The notes: generated from the letters alone by a model not told the origin. DNA of 64,000 bases from Patiria miniata (GCF_015706575.1 NW_024037072.1:2485001-2549000), one strand, 5' to 3'; positions 13,501 to 22,700 are shown, numbered from the stretch's first letter. Numbers and translations are program-made.

Positions 13501-16500
13501 GCGTGATAGAGTGCTGTTGCTTCCATAATGTGTTTACAGCTCCATGCTTCCACCACCAAGGCTGAGCGTTGTGAGTTCGCTGCCCGCCACGTATAATTCA
13601 GTGTCGTGTTATAATTTCGGGGGCCTGTTTGGGGTCAACGAAGGATCGATGCATTCACAAAAAAATCGACGAAAAAGTGTCCGACCCGGCGGAAGACACC
13701 CACATTTTTCCACGGACGTGGAGCCATTTTGGTGTCGCGGGAGACCGCGGTCTCGGATCGTTTCAGGAGCAAACATTTCTCGGAGGCCGAGTAAAACTTG
13801 CTCTTATATAGATGGTTGAACCAACTTCAATAAAAGTTAAATCGACTTTTTCCTCGCAGACGGTCTCGCAAATTGTAAGAAGTTCAAGTTTACGTTTGTT
13901 GAAGAGTCCAACTGAAACTTATTTATGACCTTCCTCCATGATTCAGACCGTTTGTAATTTTATGGTAACACTCAACATTTTCATTTCAAATGCAGGCGCG
14001 GTTCTGGGGGGGGGGGGGGCTGTACCCCCCCCCCCATTTTTTTTTGTCTAGCCCCCCAAAATAAATTCCCTTAAAAAAAAAAATTGCATTAGCAAAAAGA
14101 AGGAGTGTGATGTACATGCGAACGGTCCCCCCCTAAAGAAGAAATAGCCGTGACAAGGGTGCATTAGTTAATATAGTGTGAACGATTTTAGGATTTTATT
14201 GGCGCTCCGGCTTTGAAAATATGGCATGAGCCCCCCCCCCCCCCCCCCCCCCCCCCACCCACCCACCTATTGATTTTCGGAGGCCTCCCTGAAAAAAAAA
14301 TTCTTGATCCACCGTGTTAGCCCCCCCCCCAAAAAAAATATTGGTTCTAGAACCGCGCCTGTGTACCTTTACGTTTTATTGCATTATGATTTATTGTCAA
14401 AACTGTGCAATCAGCCTTCGCCTGTGTACTACGGTAACCTTTTCACTGCGTTTTCCAAATGCGACTGCCTCACAAAATGACAATTTAACAGACCAACGGG
14501 AACATTTACAGACAGTTGCCATGGTACATAATTATCATGTGCGTAAATCGACGAGGGACAGTGGGACCCCCCCCCCCATTTTAAAGTTCGCCCCCCCACT
14601 TTCTCTTCCCCCAATAAAAATTGTAGCCTACAACAATGATTCTATTGCTCAGAATACATGTAGCTGATTCAATTACTCCAAACTAAAAACTTTAAAAGAT
14701 GATCTTTTGCTGAAATTGGTTTTAGTGGTCAGAAATTGCCTCAGATCACACCACAGAAATTGCTTTTCTATAACTGCATGTCTCCTTAACTATATCCCCA
14801 TTTACATTTAACTCCCCAAATTTTCATCCCCAACACTACGCCCTACCCGATCTATGATCGGGTAAATAAGCTTGTATATATATAAGAGCAAGTTTTACTC
14901 GGCCTCCGAGAAATGTTTGCTCCTGAAAGGATCCGAGACCGCGGTCTCCCGCGATGCCAAAATCGCTCCACGTTCGTGGAAAAATGTGGAGGGTGTCTTC
15001 CGCCGGGTCGGACACTTCGGGTCGTCCTAATTTTCCCGTACGGACCGGCGACCCGTTTCTTCGATTTTTCGTGACTTCGTTTTTGCACAGGAATTGGCGT
15101 CGTGTGCGCTTTCGCGTTGACTGTCTGGCCGCCCTGTGTTGGCTTTATTTCGAATCAAGACTGTGCGTGGTCAGCGGCTTCAACGTAGGGGCTCCATTTA
15201 CGTGTTCTACTTGCCCGTTCTACAACAGTGTTCACCAAACAGTAGTCTGGGGTGACGTTGGCAAAATGTTTTTTCTCCATGGTGCGTGGCCACCAAGTGC
15301 CCCTATTGTTTCCTTGCTTTGCTTGCCGCCCCTGCGCGGAGTGTCATGAGTGCTTAGAAGGACCACCCATTAGTATACCTTGCGCGGTCTGCATCGGACC
15401 AATCTAAAGCCTGCACTGCGTACTTCCGGGCTATGCGTAAAACCGTCGATGTCAACGCGTACTGCAGCCTGCTCGACACTCCCTGGAAACGAGGTTGGGT
15501 CTACGGTAGAGGCTCGCTATGTTAAGTACAAGCGTGTGACATGATAGAGTGCTGTTGCAAAAAAATTGTAAGAAGTTCAAGTTTACGTTTGTTTTCCAAT
15601 GGGCGCAATCGGTGGGGGACGGGGACCCCCCCCCCCCCACACACACACATTTTGAAGCGGGAGAGATTGTTTGGTCCCCCCCCACACTCACACACAAGTT
15701 TTCATCACAGAATAAAAATTGTAGCCTACTATAATGATTGTATTGCTCAGAATAGCTGATTCAATGGTTTTAGTGGTCAGAAATTGCCTTTCTATAACTG
15801 CATGTCTACTCAACTAAATCCCCCATGTACATTTAACTCCCCACATTTTCATCCCCAACACTGCGCCCTACCTGATCTATGATCGGGTAAATCAGCTTGT
15901 TAAAGGGAATGTACAACATTTGCTTCTGCTGCAATTTTCAGAAATAAATGGATCTGGAGGATAAGTGTGTTACAAAAAATATTGTTAAACTGACTTGCCT
16001 TACGTTTTGGGTTTGGAGATGCTGGAAAATCCAAGAAAACTAACCATGTTCTTGTAGTCTGGTTCCCTGACCCCACTTAAGACGAAATGGAGCAACTTGT
16101 AGACTTGGGGAATCGTAGGGTCAAAGAATCAGTCTATATAGCAGGCTCATACCCATTCACAAGCGTGTAATCAATTGCAAAGAAAGTGCAGAATAACTAA
16201 ATATGAACAATTTGGAGAAGTTTTTGAAGAAAAGCTAGTTTTCTCCAACGCTGGTCAGCCGACCAGCGTTTAAAAAAATAGAAGTTTTCTTGAAAATTTC
16301 AGCACGCCAGGAGCCACGATTTTACAGGATGCTTTAGACTGTCATTCCCTAACAATCCAGTTTAATTTTGTGTGATAATTTGATCATTTCTAGTTATGAT
16401 GTTTGCAAATGTTGTATCCTCCCTTTAACATGTAAGGCAGAGATCTTGGAAACTACAAAAAGTACGTGCCATCTGGCCAAAAAGAGTCATCAAGTTAGTT

Positions 16501-16725
16501 ACCAGCTATGTCGACTGATACTACCATGACCGATACGGCTATTCCGGTCAGCCAGACGTGGTCGGTAAACTGATCAGTCAACGCGGGAAGAAGCACTCCC
16601 AGACTCTTAAACACGCCTCCCCACTGCGCAACGACGCTGAACGACATCAGTAGGATGAAGCAGCCGTTGGAGTTGAATTCTTTGGTGGTCTCCTCCGTGG
16701 AACTGCGCCTTGAACATATCCCCAT
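4390..16725 (-). CDS. SLC16-like monocarboxylate transporter (MFS), copy A, four exons
   Basis: Spliced gene on the minus strand with coding exons 16725-16503, 8372-8229, 7378-6578 and 4502-4390. The lengths 223+144+801+113 give 1,281 nt, or 426 residues plus stop. All introns are GT/AG and all junctions are phase 1, so the frame is kept throughout. The protein is a 12-TM major facilitator: TM1-2 in exon 1, TM3-4 in exon 2, TM5-11 in exon 3 and TM12 in exon 4, with a central hydrophilic loop at roughly residues 190-225. Family signs are DKFGSRR after TM2, KRYSLASGIS before TM5 and GWIYDKTGSYD before TM12, as in SLC16 monocarboxylate/aromatic amino acid carriers of the plasma membrane. The usual N-terminal DGGWGW-like motif is absent. 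The C-terminal tail is only a few residues. The substrate cannot be read from sequence. Frame and splice agreement with copy B makes the model strong; the transcription start is unknown. Confidence 0.9.
4503..6577 (-). other. intron 3 of transporter copy A
   Basis: Holds a degenerate second piece of the mariner-like MITE arm (about 5055-5310), the ACAACGT array (5395-6165) and otherwise unrecognised sequence. Copy B equivalent: 28861-30975. Confidence 0.75.
5395..6165. repeat. ACAACGT array (copy A)
   Basis: About 770 bp of a degenerate tandem repeat built on ACAACGT. The word occurs in pairs exactly 11 bp apart (starts 5634/5645, 5726/5737, 5785/5796, 5901/5912, 5961/5972) with single copies between. 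Spacing shows a sub-period of 59-60 bp and a higher period of 116-117 bp. Palindromic CAACGTTG appears near the right end. Confidence 0.75.
6578..7378 (-). CDS. transporter copy A, exon 3 (TM5-TM11)
   Basis: 801-nt exon with acceptor ccttgtttcag| and donor |gtaagcac, encoding residues 123-390. It starts GPGVGIGIVLSKATLG and ends NVLVGFLPG. It holds the RYSLASG motif before TM5, the TM6-7 loop (REKQPHYELPVDQHDQQEPN...), the TM8-9 signature FGCVLFAPFVDRG and TM10-11. It differs from copy B at 11 of 801 bases and four residues (Q/R, A/T, S/I, V/G). Confidence 0.93.
7379..8228 (-). other. intron 2 of transporter copy A
   Basis: 850 bp containing the CAATTGTTG-ended hairpin element (7842-7969); the rest is unrecognised. 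Copy B intron 2 is 31777-32641. Confidence 0.75.
7842..7969. mobile_element. short hairpin element, CAATTGTTGACTG ends (copy A)
   Basis: About 128 bp with inverted ends AACAATTGTTGACTGC...GTGATGT. The end word is itself palindromic. The same family occurs in copy B (32236-32363) and in a CUB/LDLa intron (58349-58475). Confidence 0.55.
8229..8372 (-). CDS. transporter copy A, exon 2 (TM3-TM4)
   Basis: Acceptor tttttcag| and donor |gtaagaac. 144 nt encode residues 75-123: LFSTLLEDKFGSRRMIILS, then hydrophobic segments ending AIILAVVVG. The loop DKFGSRR is the MFS motif between TM2 and TM3. Known SLC16 genes have an exon of about this size at this position. Both ends join exons 1 and 3 in phase 1, giving VDIA-A-LFST and VVV-G-PGVGIG. 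Confidence 0.9.
8508..8910 (-). mobile_element. tRNA-Leu-derived SINE (copy A)
   Basis: Reading the minus strand: tRNA-Leu-like anticodon arm CTGGACTCAAGCTCTGG, variable region, B box GGTTCGAGTCT (8822-8833), then a conserved body with GATGGGACGTAAAGCCGTAGG, CACGTAAAAGAACCCAG and the tail ...GTGCGCTATATAAG. The A-box part is degraded. This core is common in SINEs of marine invertebrates. Confidence 0.7.
9042..9550. mobile_element. TTAA-flanked MITE, piggyBac-like, copy A only
   Basis: 509 bp between TTAA at 9038-9041 and TTAA at 9551-9554. The inverted ends are AGGAAAAATACAACATTTGC and GCAAATGATGTATATTCCCT. Inside is a perfect 32-nt palindrome at 9201-9232 and an inverted pair CTGGTTCCCTGACC/TCAGGGAACCAG. 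Copy B has a single TTAA at the same point (33446-33449). No coding capacity. Confidence 0.88.
10190..10835 (+). mobile_element. Penelope-like retroelement fragment (copy A)
   Basis: The plus-strand frame contains RFTRWVIEAILIRT, resembling the C-terminal end of Penelope-like proteins (R-W-x-x-E-A-I-x-I-R). Downstream is a terminal block (gatgaagggcaacg...gtcaag) whose inverted relative lies at 10296-10345 on the minus strand (CTGATGATAGGCC...CGAAATGTC). These look like inverted terminal repeats of a fragment. Old and incomplete. Confidence 0.5.
11100..11545. repeat. second CRE-palindrome repeat (copy A)
   Basis: TGACGTCA words in close pairs (catgatgacgtcatgatgacgtc at about 11346) and the phrase tagttctgtagat repeated about 135 bp apart (11144 and 11287). 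Related in style to 1609-2955. Copy B counterpart: 35030-35464. Confidence 0.5.
12833..13814. mobile_element. foldback element with ~165-bp inverted arms
   Basis: Left arm starts CATCTATATATATA and continues TTTGCTCCTGAAAGGATCC, GAGACCGCGG and GTCTTCCGCCGG. The right arm (13655-13814) is its inverse, ending TATAGATG. The centre is about 600 bp and is shared with repeat units at 14870, 18985 and 35654. No clear target duplication and no credible coding sequence. Confidence 0.7.
13993..14361. mobile_element. C-rich MITE with CAGGCGCGGTTCT ends
   Basis: 369 bp with perfect 13-bp inverted ends CAGGCGCGGTTCT/AGAACCGCGCCTG. Inside are several long C runs, the longest 26 bases at 14231-14256. No target duplication could be recognised. 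Confidence 0.65.
14870..15560. repeat. repeat unit related to the foldback element
   Basis: Same sequence as the left arm and centre of 12833-13814 (TATATATAAGAGCAAG, GAGACCGCGGTCTCCCGCG, GGCCGCCCTGTG, GGAAACGAGGTTGGGTCTACGG). It is followed by a tail with a C run and the palindrome CCCGATCTATGATCGGGT-like near 15870. Confidence 0.7.
15904..16424. mobile_element. TTAA-flanked MITE, second member, copy A only
   Basis: 521 bp between TTAA at 15900-15903 and TTAA at 16425-16428, with ends AGGGAATGTACAACATTTGC and GCAAATGTTGTATCCTCCCT. It lies in the opposite orientation to 9042-9550; the palindrome is AACGCTGGTC/GACCAGCGTT at 16248-16271. The unfilled site in copy B is TTAA at 36825-36828. Confidence 0.88.
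16503..16725 (-). CDS. transporter copy A, exon 1 (start, TM1-TM2)
   Basis: Begins at ATG with MGICSRRSSTEETT and ends at a donor reading GCTG|gtaact, after 74 codons plus one base. It holds a short hydrophilic N terminus, TM1 (around residues 21-49, QWGGVFKSLGVLLPAL) and TM2 (LTGIAVSVMVVSVDIA). The start is the only ATG ahead of TM1 and is conserved in copy B. Three degraded repeats of this exon lie upstream at 16877, 17776 and 20890; this is the intact one and the closest to exon 2. Confidence 0.9.
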
Positions 16726-16876
16726 TGCGGCAAATGGTAACCAATTCAGTGCGTCAAAATGTCACCAATTCGGGGCACAACAAACGTCAAAGCATATGTA
16801 TAGTACACAGTATAACTCGATACAAACCAGGAAACTCAGTATTACGTTTCATCTGTTCTATTAGTCATTTTTTTAC

Positions 16877-16976
16877 CAGCTATATGTCGACTGATACTAC
16901 CATGACCGATGGCTATTCCAGTCAGCCAGACGTGGTCGGTAAACTGATCAGTCAACGCGGGAAGAAGCACTCCCAC
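16877..16976 (-). pseudogene. 3' half of transporter exon 1, repeated
   Basis: Copies the 3' part of copy A exon 1 (from ...GVLLPALTDQ to the donor) about 375 bp upstream of the intact exon. It has a 2-bp insertion near the donor (tatatgtcgac) and a 2-bp loss in cgatacgg. The 5' half and start codon are missing, so it cannot act as a first exon. Confidence 0.8.
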
Positions 16977-17428
16977 ACGGCAGTCCGCCCTACACGTACG
17001 TGTTTTGGATGGTCAGCCCAACCACGGACCCGCACTTCATGTCAGTCTTTTTTTCTGATTTCTGGCCCATTTTACGTCGGAGGATAAAATATTCTGTGAA
17101 CTTCTAGCACCATCGATAGTATACGCGTGGTCGGCCGCTTGTACTTTCTAGTGCTTACGAAAAGCAAGCGCGGTCGGCAGGTGTACGTAGCGTGAATTTA
17201 GGTGTTATGACATACGGACTCATTAAGGTATTGCGCATGCTCATGCATAGATAATTAGGATAGGGACAGGTCACATGAAAGGATTTAACCGATTAAAAGG
17301 AAAAGGAGTCAGATTTTTATATGAGTCCGATTTTCATATCACACCGGTGGTGGCGCGACAGGGCAGCAAGTCAAAGGTTATTTGTACGTTCGTTGCTTCG
17401 CTCGTACCCCCCGCCCTGCAAACAGATC

Positions 17429-17662
17429 GACGCTGGGATACTCTGATGAGCTTCACAGAATCTTGTGAAGGACGTGGCCTATGACATATGTATAAAGCAT
17501 CTGGCTGCAACTGTTCAAGACCGCGCAGTTAGACAATGTAAACAGGACGCTGGAATACTCTGATGAGCTTCACAGAATCTTGTGAAGGACGTGGCCTATG
17601 ACATATGTATAAAGCACCTGGCTGCAGCTGTTCAAGACCGCGCAGTTAGACAATGTGCGCAA
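17429..17662. repeat. 117-bp tandem duplication
   Basis: Two direct copies with starts at 17429 and 17546. Each contains CTTCACA-gaatct-TGTGAAG, a 7-bp hairpin. A few substitutions separate them. Confidence 0.9.
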
Positions 17663-17775
17663 ATGCTATCCGAAAATTTCCCATAAAAATGCACACGTTC
17701 CATACCGGATGTGATTTCTGTTTCATTGCGGACCATGTGGACAAATTTTTGAGCGTCGCATAATGCAATCAAGCC

Positions 17776-17835
17776 CTTGGAGTTGAATTCTTTAGTGGTC
17801 TCCTCCGTGGAACTGCGCCTTGAACATATCCCCAT
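17776..17835 (-). pseudogene. 5' end of transporter exon 1, repeated
   Basis: Encodes the start MGICSRRSSTEETTKEFNSK, then breaks off into unrelated sequence. The upstream flank (17836-18060) matches the upstream flank of copy B exon 1, so this is a duplicated promoter-side piece that lost its TM segments. Confidence 0.8.
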
Positions 17836-18589
17836 TGCGTCAAAATTTCACCAATTCAGGGCACAACAAACGTCAACGCATTTGTATAAGTACACAGTAT
17901 AACTCGATACACTATTCAATTCCTTCCATAGTAAAAATGCTCCTCTTGAAATTGCTATGCCTGCACTCTTATCATTTAATCTTCAGCCTTGAGTATTGTC
18001 TAAACACACCCGTCCCGCTGACTACAACACACGTGTGTGTACGTGGCACGTTGCATTGTGTATACTTGTCCATGGATCAAAGAGCTTACTTTATTGGATG
18101 GATATTCTTTGTCTCATTTTGGATGGGGGTTAACATTGCCCAATCATGATGAATTTTACATTGATAGTTAGCTTATGAACCACAAAGTCTACTGTGCGAT
18201 TAAGAAAGTCAAAGGAGGGCGCTAGCGGAAATTATGGCGAGTTGAAGATGGTCAGTGCAGCATAAACTGAGCGGAAAAGCGACTTTACACACAAATTTGA
18301 ACCAAAAACTGGGGAGAGCTGTGAAGTTTATCCTGAAAATGACGGAGTTTAGTCGGCTTCTTTTCTAATATAAATCACATTAATTGGAAGCATTATAATA
18401 TAGCCTTCATAATACTCGATTAAGGACAAAAACTTTTACCGCGTTTGTTAGTTATGACTTTAAAACTGAAAATACCCCGCTGATTCCATATATCGTTCCA
18501 ATGGGGGATGTTCGAGCGGTTGTGTGGTGCATTGAAAAGGAGCGAAAAGGAATTGATATGACTGGACATACTTAATATGTCCAAGTTTA

Positions 18590-18980
18590 ATCCTCTCTTT
18601 TCTTTGACTTTGACCAGCAAATTCCTGGAATGAGTGGTTCAAACAGTAGGGATCCAACTGTAGGGATCCAACGAGTTTATGCCAACAAAATGCGTCTAAT
18701 ATCGTATTTTTTTAAGTCCCTTTTTTTAATGAAAATTAGGAGTGTCATTTAAAACAATTTAAAACCTTAGATATGAAATTCGGGAATTGTTATCTAGACC
18801 CACATATCGCTCATATTTGGCAGCAAAATACGGTACAACTGTTTGCGTTGGCACAGACTCGTTGGAATTTGCTTCCATTTGTACATTTTGTTGGGGTGAA
18901 TTTATCAGTTGGGCGATGGTCGCTAATGGGTGCTTATAAATAATTTGTGTACAAAATATAATGCTTATCAGTCTTTGTAT
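18590..18980. repeat. duplicated upstream block, first copy
   Basis: Shares cctctcttttctttgac, gtttatgccaacaaaat, ttggcagcaaaa and gttggcacagactcgttgg with 22190-22560; the first part also occurs at 37664-37810 upstream of copy B. It suggests the sequence upstream of exon 1 was copied along with exon 1. Confidence 0.75.
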
Positions 18981-18984
18981 TTTA

Positions 18985-19520
18985 AAGCTGTGCCTGTGGA
19001 CCGGCGACCCGTTTCTTCGATTTTTCGTGACTTCGTTTTTGTACAGGAATTGGCGTCGTGTGCGCTTTCACGTTGACTGCCTGGCCGCCCTTTGTGTTGG
19101 CTTTATTTCGAGTCAAGACTGTGCGTGGTCAGCGGCTTCAACGTAAGGGCTCCGTTTACGTGTTCTACTTGCCCGTTCTACAACAGTGTTCACCAAACAG
19201 TAGTCATGGGTGACCTTGGCAAAATATTTTTCTGCATATGTGCGTGGCCACGAAGTGCCCCTATTGTTTCCTTTGCTTTGCTTGCCGCCCCTGCGCCGAG
19301 TGCCATGAATGCTTATAGAAGGACCACCCATTAGTATAGCTTGCGCGGTCTGCATCGGAGTCTAAAGCCTGCACTGCGTACTTCCGGGCTATGCATAAAA
19401 CCGTCGATGTCAACGCGTACTGTATCCTGCTCGACACCCTGGAAACGAGGTTGGGTCTACGGTAGAGGCTATGTTAAGTACAAGCGTGTGACATGATAGA
19501 GTAATGTTGCAAAAAAATGT
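18985..19520. repeat. 5'-truncated unit of the same repeat
   Basis: Begins inside the unit (gaccggcgacccgtttcttcg) and ends at the same gttgcaaaaaa boundary, followed by a C/CA-rich tail. The sequence before it (18590-18980) is duplicated at 22190-22560. Confidence 0.7.
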
Positions 19521-20479
19521 AAGAAGTTCAAATTTACGTTTGTTTTCCAATGGGCGCAATCGGTGGGGGATGGGACCCCCCCCCCCACAAACACACACAC
19601 CACACGCACACAAACCCGCCCTCGAGTATCCAACACGGCCGCCATGCCTACTAAACTTGACAGCGAGCGATCCAGAGTTCCAGGTTAACTACACTTAATC
19701 TCACACATGTATAGATGTTACAGTTAAATTACTGATGTCACATGAAATCCAAATCAAATCCCACAATCCAATACATTTCGTAAGTCTTGCACGTTAACCC
19801 AGGTGATGTTTTACACAATCACAACGCACGTACATGTCACTATTGTCAAAAATCAACGTTAAAGTTCCAACATTACACTACCTCAAACTTCACCTAAATT
19901 CCACATTTTCAATCCAACAAAAGCCATCCCCATCCTTATTAAACCAGTCTATGATAAATTGCGGTAAAGGTAGTAGGCCATCTGACCCAAAAGTTTCCAC
20001 CAAATAATGAATTTAACGCTAAAAAAATGGGAGTAAAAGAAAGGACATGATTGCCTGCAAAGAGTCGGGCAGGCGGTGCCAAAACCCGCGTTTTTGGGCG
20101 GCATTTATGTGCCTGTGTAGTACAGTCTAAACCCTTCGGAAAAACTTAAAGTTTATATTAGGCCGCCAAACCTCGGAAATTTACAACAAAGAGAACATTG
20201 ATAAAAAATAAACAAATGTTGTTACATTTCAAGGTCCTTGGCCCGCATTTCCAATGATTTAAACTTGTAATGAACTACACGTACTAAATTAAAGATCATT
20301 TTGCGCAATGTTTTTCCGGACAACCCGTTACGAACAAAACTAAGGACGACAAGGAAGGACATGAAACAAATTAAAGGGGTATCATTGGGTCCCCTACATA
20401 TGTAATAGACCACAGCGAATGCCGTGGTCTATTATGCGCGAACAGATTAATTAATTAATTAGCTGATTAATTAGGCAAG

Positions 20480-20770
20480 ACCCCGCGTCTTGTCTTCCTA
20501 GATTTTGACCAATCAGCAGGCGCTTTATATAGGTCTATCGGGTCTTCGGTCATTCACCCGTTGCGCGTCATAGACATGGATTTAAAAAAAAAATGTCACG
20601 GCGCGCGGCGCTCGGTATCATGTTACGCGAATGCGCTCCCGGCTGTTGTTGTATTACAAAACGCTGCATACGAATTGACCAATCACAGCGTTAGTCCTGA
20701 TTTTGGGATGAAATGACGTCACGATTTATTAAAGTCGTCTCCGATTGGCTGGCGCGCGGCTTGCATAAAT
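20480..20770. promoter_or_regulatory. CCAAT/TATA/CRE-rich stretch, possible promoter
   Basis: Contains GACCAATCAGC (20507), CTTTATATAGG just after it, GACCAATCAC (20677), a TGACGTCA (20714-20721) and an inverted CCAAT (attgg at 20744), with high local CpG. It lies 5' of the broken exon-1 copy on neither strand in an obvious way, and no gene follows. Could be a relic promoter. Confidence 0.3.
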
Positions 20771-20889
20771 CTGCATGCTTTGATAAATCAGACGTTCGAC
20801 AGGAGATGGCTCCGTGGATAACGTGTGATATTCAATAACTGGAGCTCTGCTGGACGAACAAAGGCACTGCCAACTTTCACGCGGCACCG

Positions 20890-21015
20890 TCTTAAGCACG
20901 CCTCCCCACTGCGCAACGATGCTGAAAGCCATCAGTACGATGAAGCAGCCGTACCGTTGGAGTTAAATTTTGTGGTGGTCTCCCCCGTGGAACTGCGCCT
21001 TGAACATATCCACAT
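20890..21015 (-). pseudogene. broken repeat of transporter exon 1
   Basis: Recognisable exon-1 copy (MWICSRRSSTGETTTKFNSNG...) with a 4-bp insertion after the Asn-Gly codons that shifts the frame to an early stop. Only the N terminus and TM1 region are present. Upstream sequence at 21016-21200 also matches sequence upstream of copy B exon 1. Confidence 0.8.
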
Positions 21016-21288
21016 TGCGTCAAAATGTCACCAATTCAGAGCACAACAAACATCAAAAGCATTTGCATATATAACTCGATACAAACCTAGAAACTCAGTG
21101 CAGTCTGTATCGTGATTGTTATAGAAGCTGACCTTGTACGATCCCATGAAAGTATGTTTGGGCACGTCGGGTTTGTATAGCCTTGGTCTAAGTCTGATGT
21201 TGATACTGCAAGCGAGCTTAGTTTTATGATCCGCCCATATAATTTTCAAGCCACACACATCGCAATGCCAGTGGCATAGACTTGAGGA

Positions 21289-21337
21289 CAAGTCGTTAGA
21301 TTTGTCCATGTCGCGGCGCGACAAATCTAACGACTTG
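21289..21337. repeat. perfect 18-bp hairpin
   Basis: CAAGTCGTTAGATTTGTC (21289-21306) and its exact complement at 21320-21337 with a 13-base loop. Confidence 0.85.
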
Positions 21338-22189
21338 ACGATTTATGTACTCGCACCGTTTTATATATGCAAGCAGTGCAATACATATGCAGTGCATTTT
21401 TGCGGTGAGATCCAATCGCGAACTGCTGTGCAAATGAGGACTCATTAATTCATTCCGTTACATGGGGAGTTCTTCTCAATACGCCAGGGACATGTTTGCA
21501 GATCTGGCAAATAACGCCCAATACATTGAGCTTGGTCAATTGTGTATAGAAATAAATTTATCATTGTGATATAAGTTCGTTTTTTTTAGTCGTGTATGTC
21601 TTATAATGAGTTTTGTAATGTAACACAACCCAAAGTACAAACCCTCGAAGTAATGTGAACGATCTTCCTTCGCGGCCTATAATCTGAACCAATCAGAGTG
21701 ATCGCATTGAATTTGCTAGCGTTTAAAAATGCTTCCATTATGTTGTGTACACAATTGAAAACGTATTCTCCATTCAAGACTCCAAGTCGGTAATTTTATC
21801 ACAAACAGTCAGCATCAATTTGGTCTGGGAACCAGACTACGCGCATTGCAAGTCTACCAGTGGCGTAGCAAGGTCATTTTTATTGGGGGGGGGGGGTAAA
21901 GGTTCTTGTAAAGGGCACTCGTCCATCCGTTCTGAACTGCAGTCGGGGTCTTTTCTACGGTCACTTGGCCTCTGTAAAATCAAAAGGGGGAAGGGGCCCT
22001 GGTTACAGGCCGCTTGCTAAAAAAAAAGGGGGGGGGGGCGTCTGCTTTTTATTTAAAAGAAAAAGGCTTTTCATTAGAAAAGGGCTATACTCCACATTTT
22101 TTTTTTGGGCGGGGGTGGTAAACGTGCTGGCGGGAAAAGGGCATTTCGATCGAAAAGGAGTATGAAACCTGGGCGTACGTACAAAGTCT

Positions 22190-22560
22190 AAGCCTCTCTT
22201 TTCTTTTACTTTGACAAGCAAATTCCTCGAAGGGGTGGCTTAAACAAACTGTAGGGATCCAACGAGTTTATGCCAACAAAATACGTATAATATCATATTT
22301 TTTTTTAATTTAAAGTATCCTTTGTTTAGAAAATTAGAAATGAAATTCGGGAAATGTTAACTATAGACTCACATATCGCTCAGATTTGGCAGCAAAAAAA
22401 CGATACAACTGTTTGCGTTGGCACAGACTCGTTGGAATTTGCTCACATTTGTACATTTTGTTGGGGTGACTTATCAGTTGGGCGATGGTCGCTACTGAGT
22501 GCTTATAAATACTTTGTGTACAAAATATAATGCTTATCTTTGTATTTTAAAGCTATATGC
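22190..22560. repeat. duplicated upstream block, second copy
   Basis: Direct-orientation copy of 18590-18980 with scattered substitutions. Confidence 0.75.
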
Positions 22561-22700
22561 CTATATCAAACCATTTGTAATATATACAAGAGGACTCTGA
22601 TATTTATCACGTTACATGCGCAAATATTTTGGAATCTTATTGATTAAACAAGTGTAAAGAGCTATAGAGTACGTTCTTCAAGGACTGATTAATTTTAATA

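Larger units (their letters stand above)
11735..15354. other. 3.6-kb block absent from copy B
   Basis: Copies A and B match up to TGCT at 11731-11734 (copy B 35650-35653) and again after TGCT at 15351-15354. The 3,620 bp between are missing in copy B, with only one TGCT left. The block holds the foldback element, a C-rich MITE and most of one related repeat unit. Confidence 0.85.
8373..16502 (-). other. intron 1 of transporter copy A
   Basis: 8.1-kb intron built mostly of repeats: SINE, two TTAA MITEs, Penelope-like fragment, CRE-type repeat, foldback element and related repeat units. No exon seen. Copy B equivalent 32786-36902 is 4.1 kb. Confidence 0.8.

Noticed and set aside
14852-15349. 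Overlapping open frames in the foldback-related repeat (for example RSHEKSKKRVAGPYGK)
   Set aside because: GC-rich repeat arms give long frames on both strands; the frames are not kept between repeat units.
17429-17662. CTGATGAG followed by a hairpin in the tandem pair, as in a hammerhead ribozyme
   Set aside because: The bases after the hairpin are GGACG, not GAAA, and no cleavage triplet with a matching stem is present.
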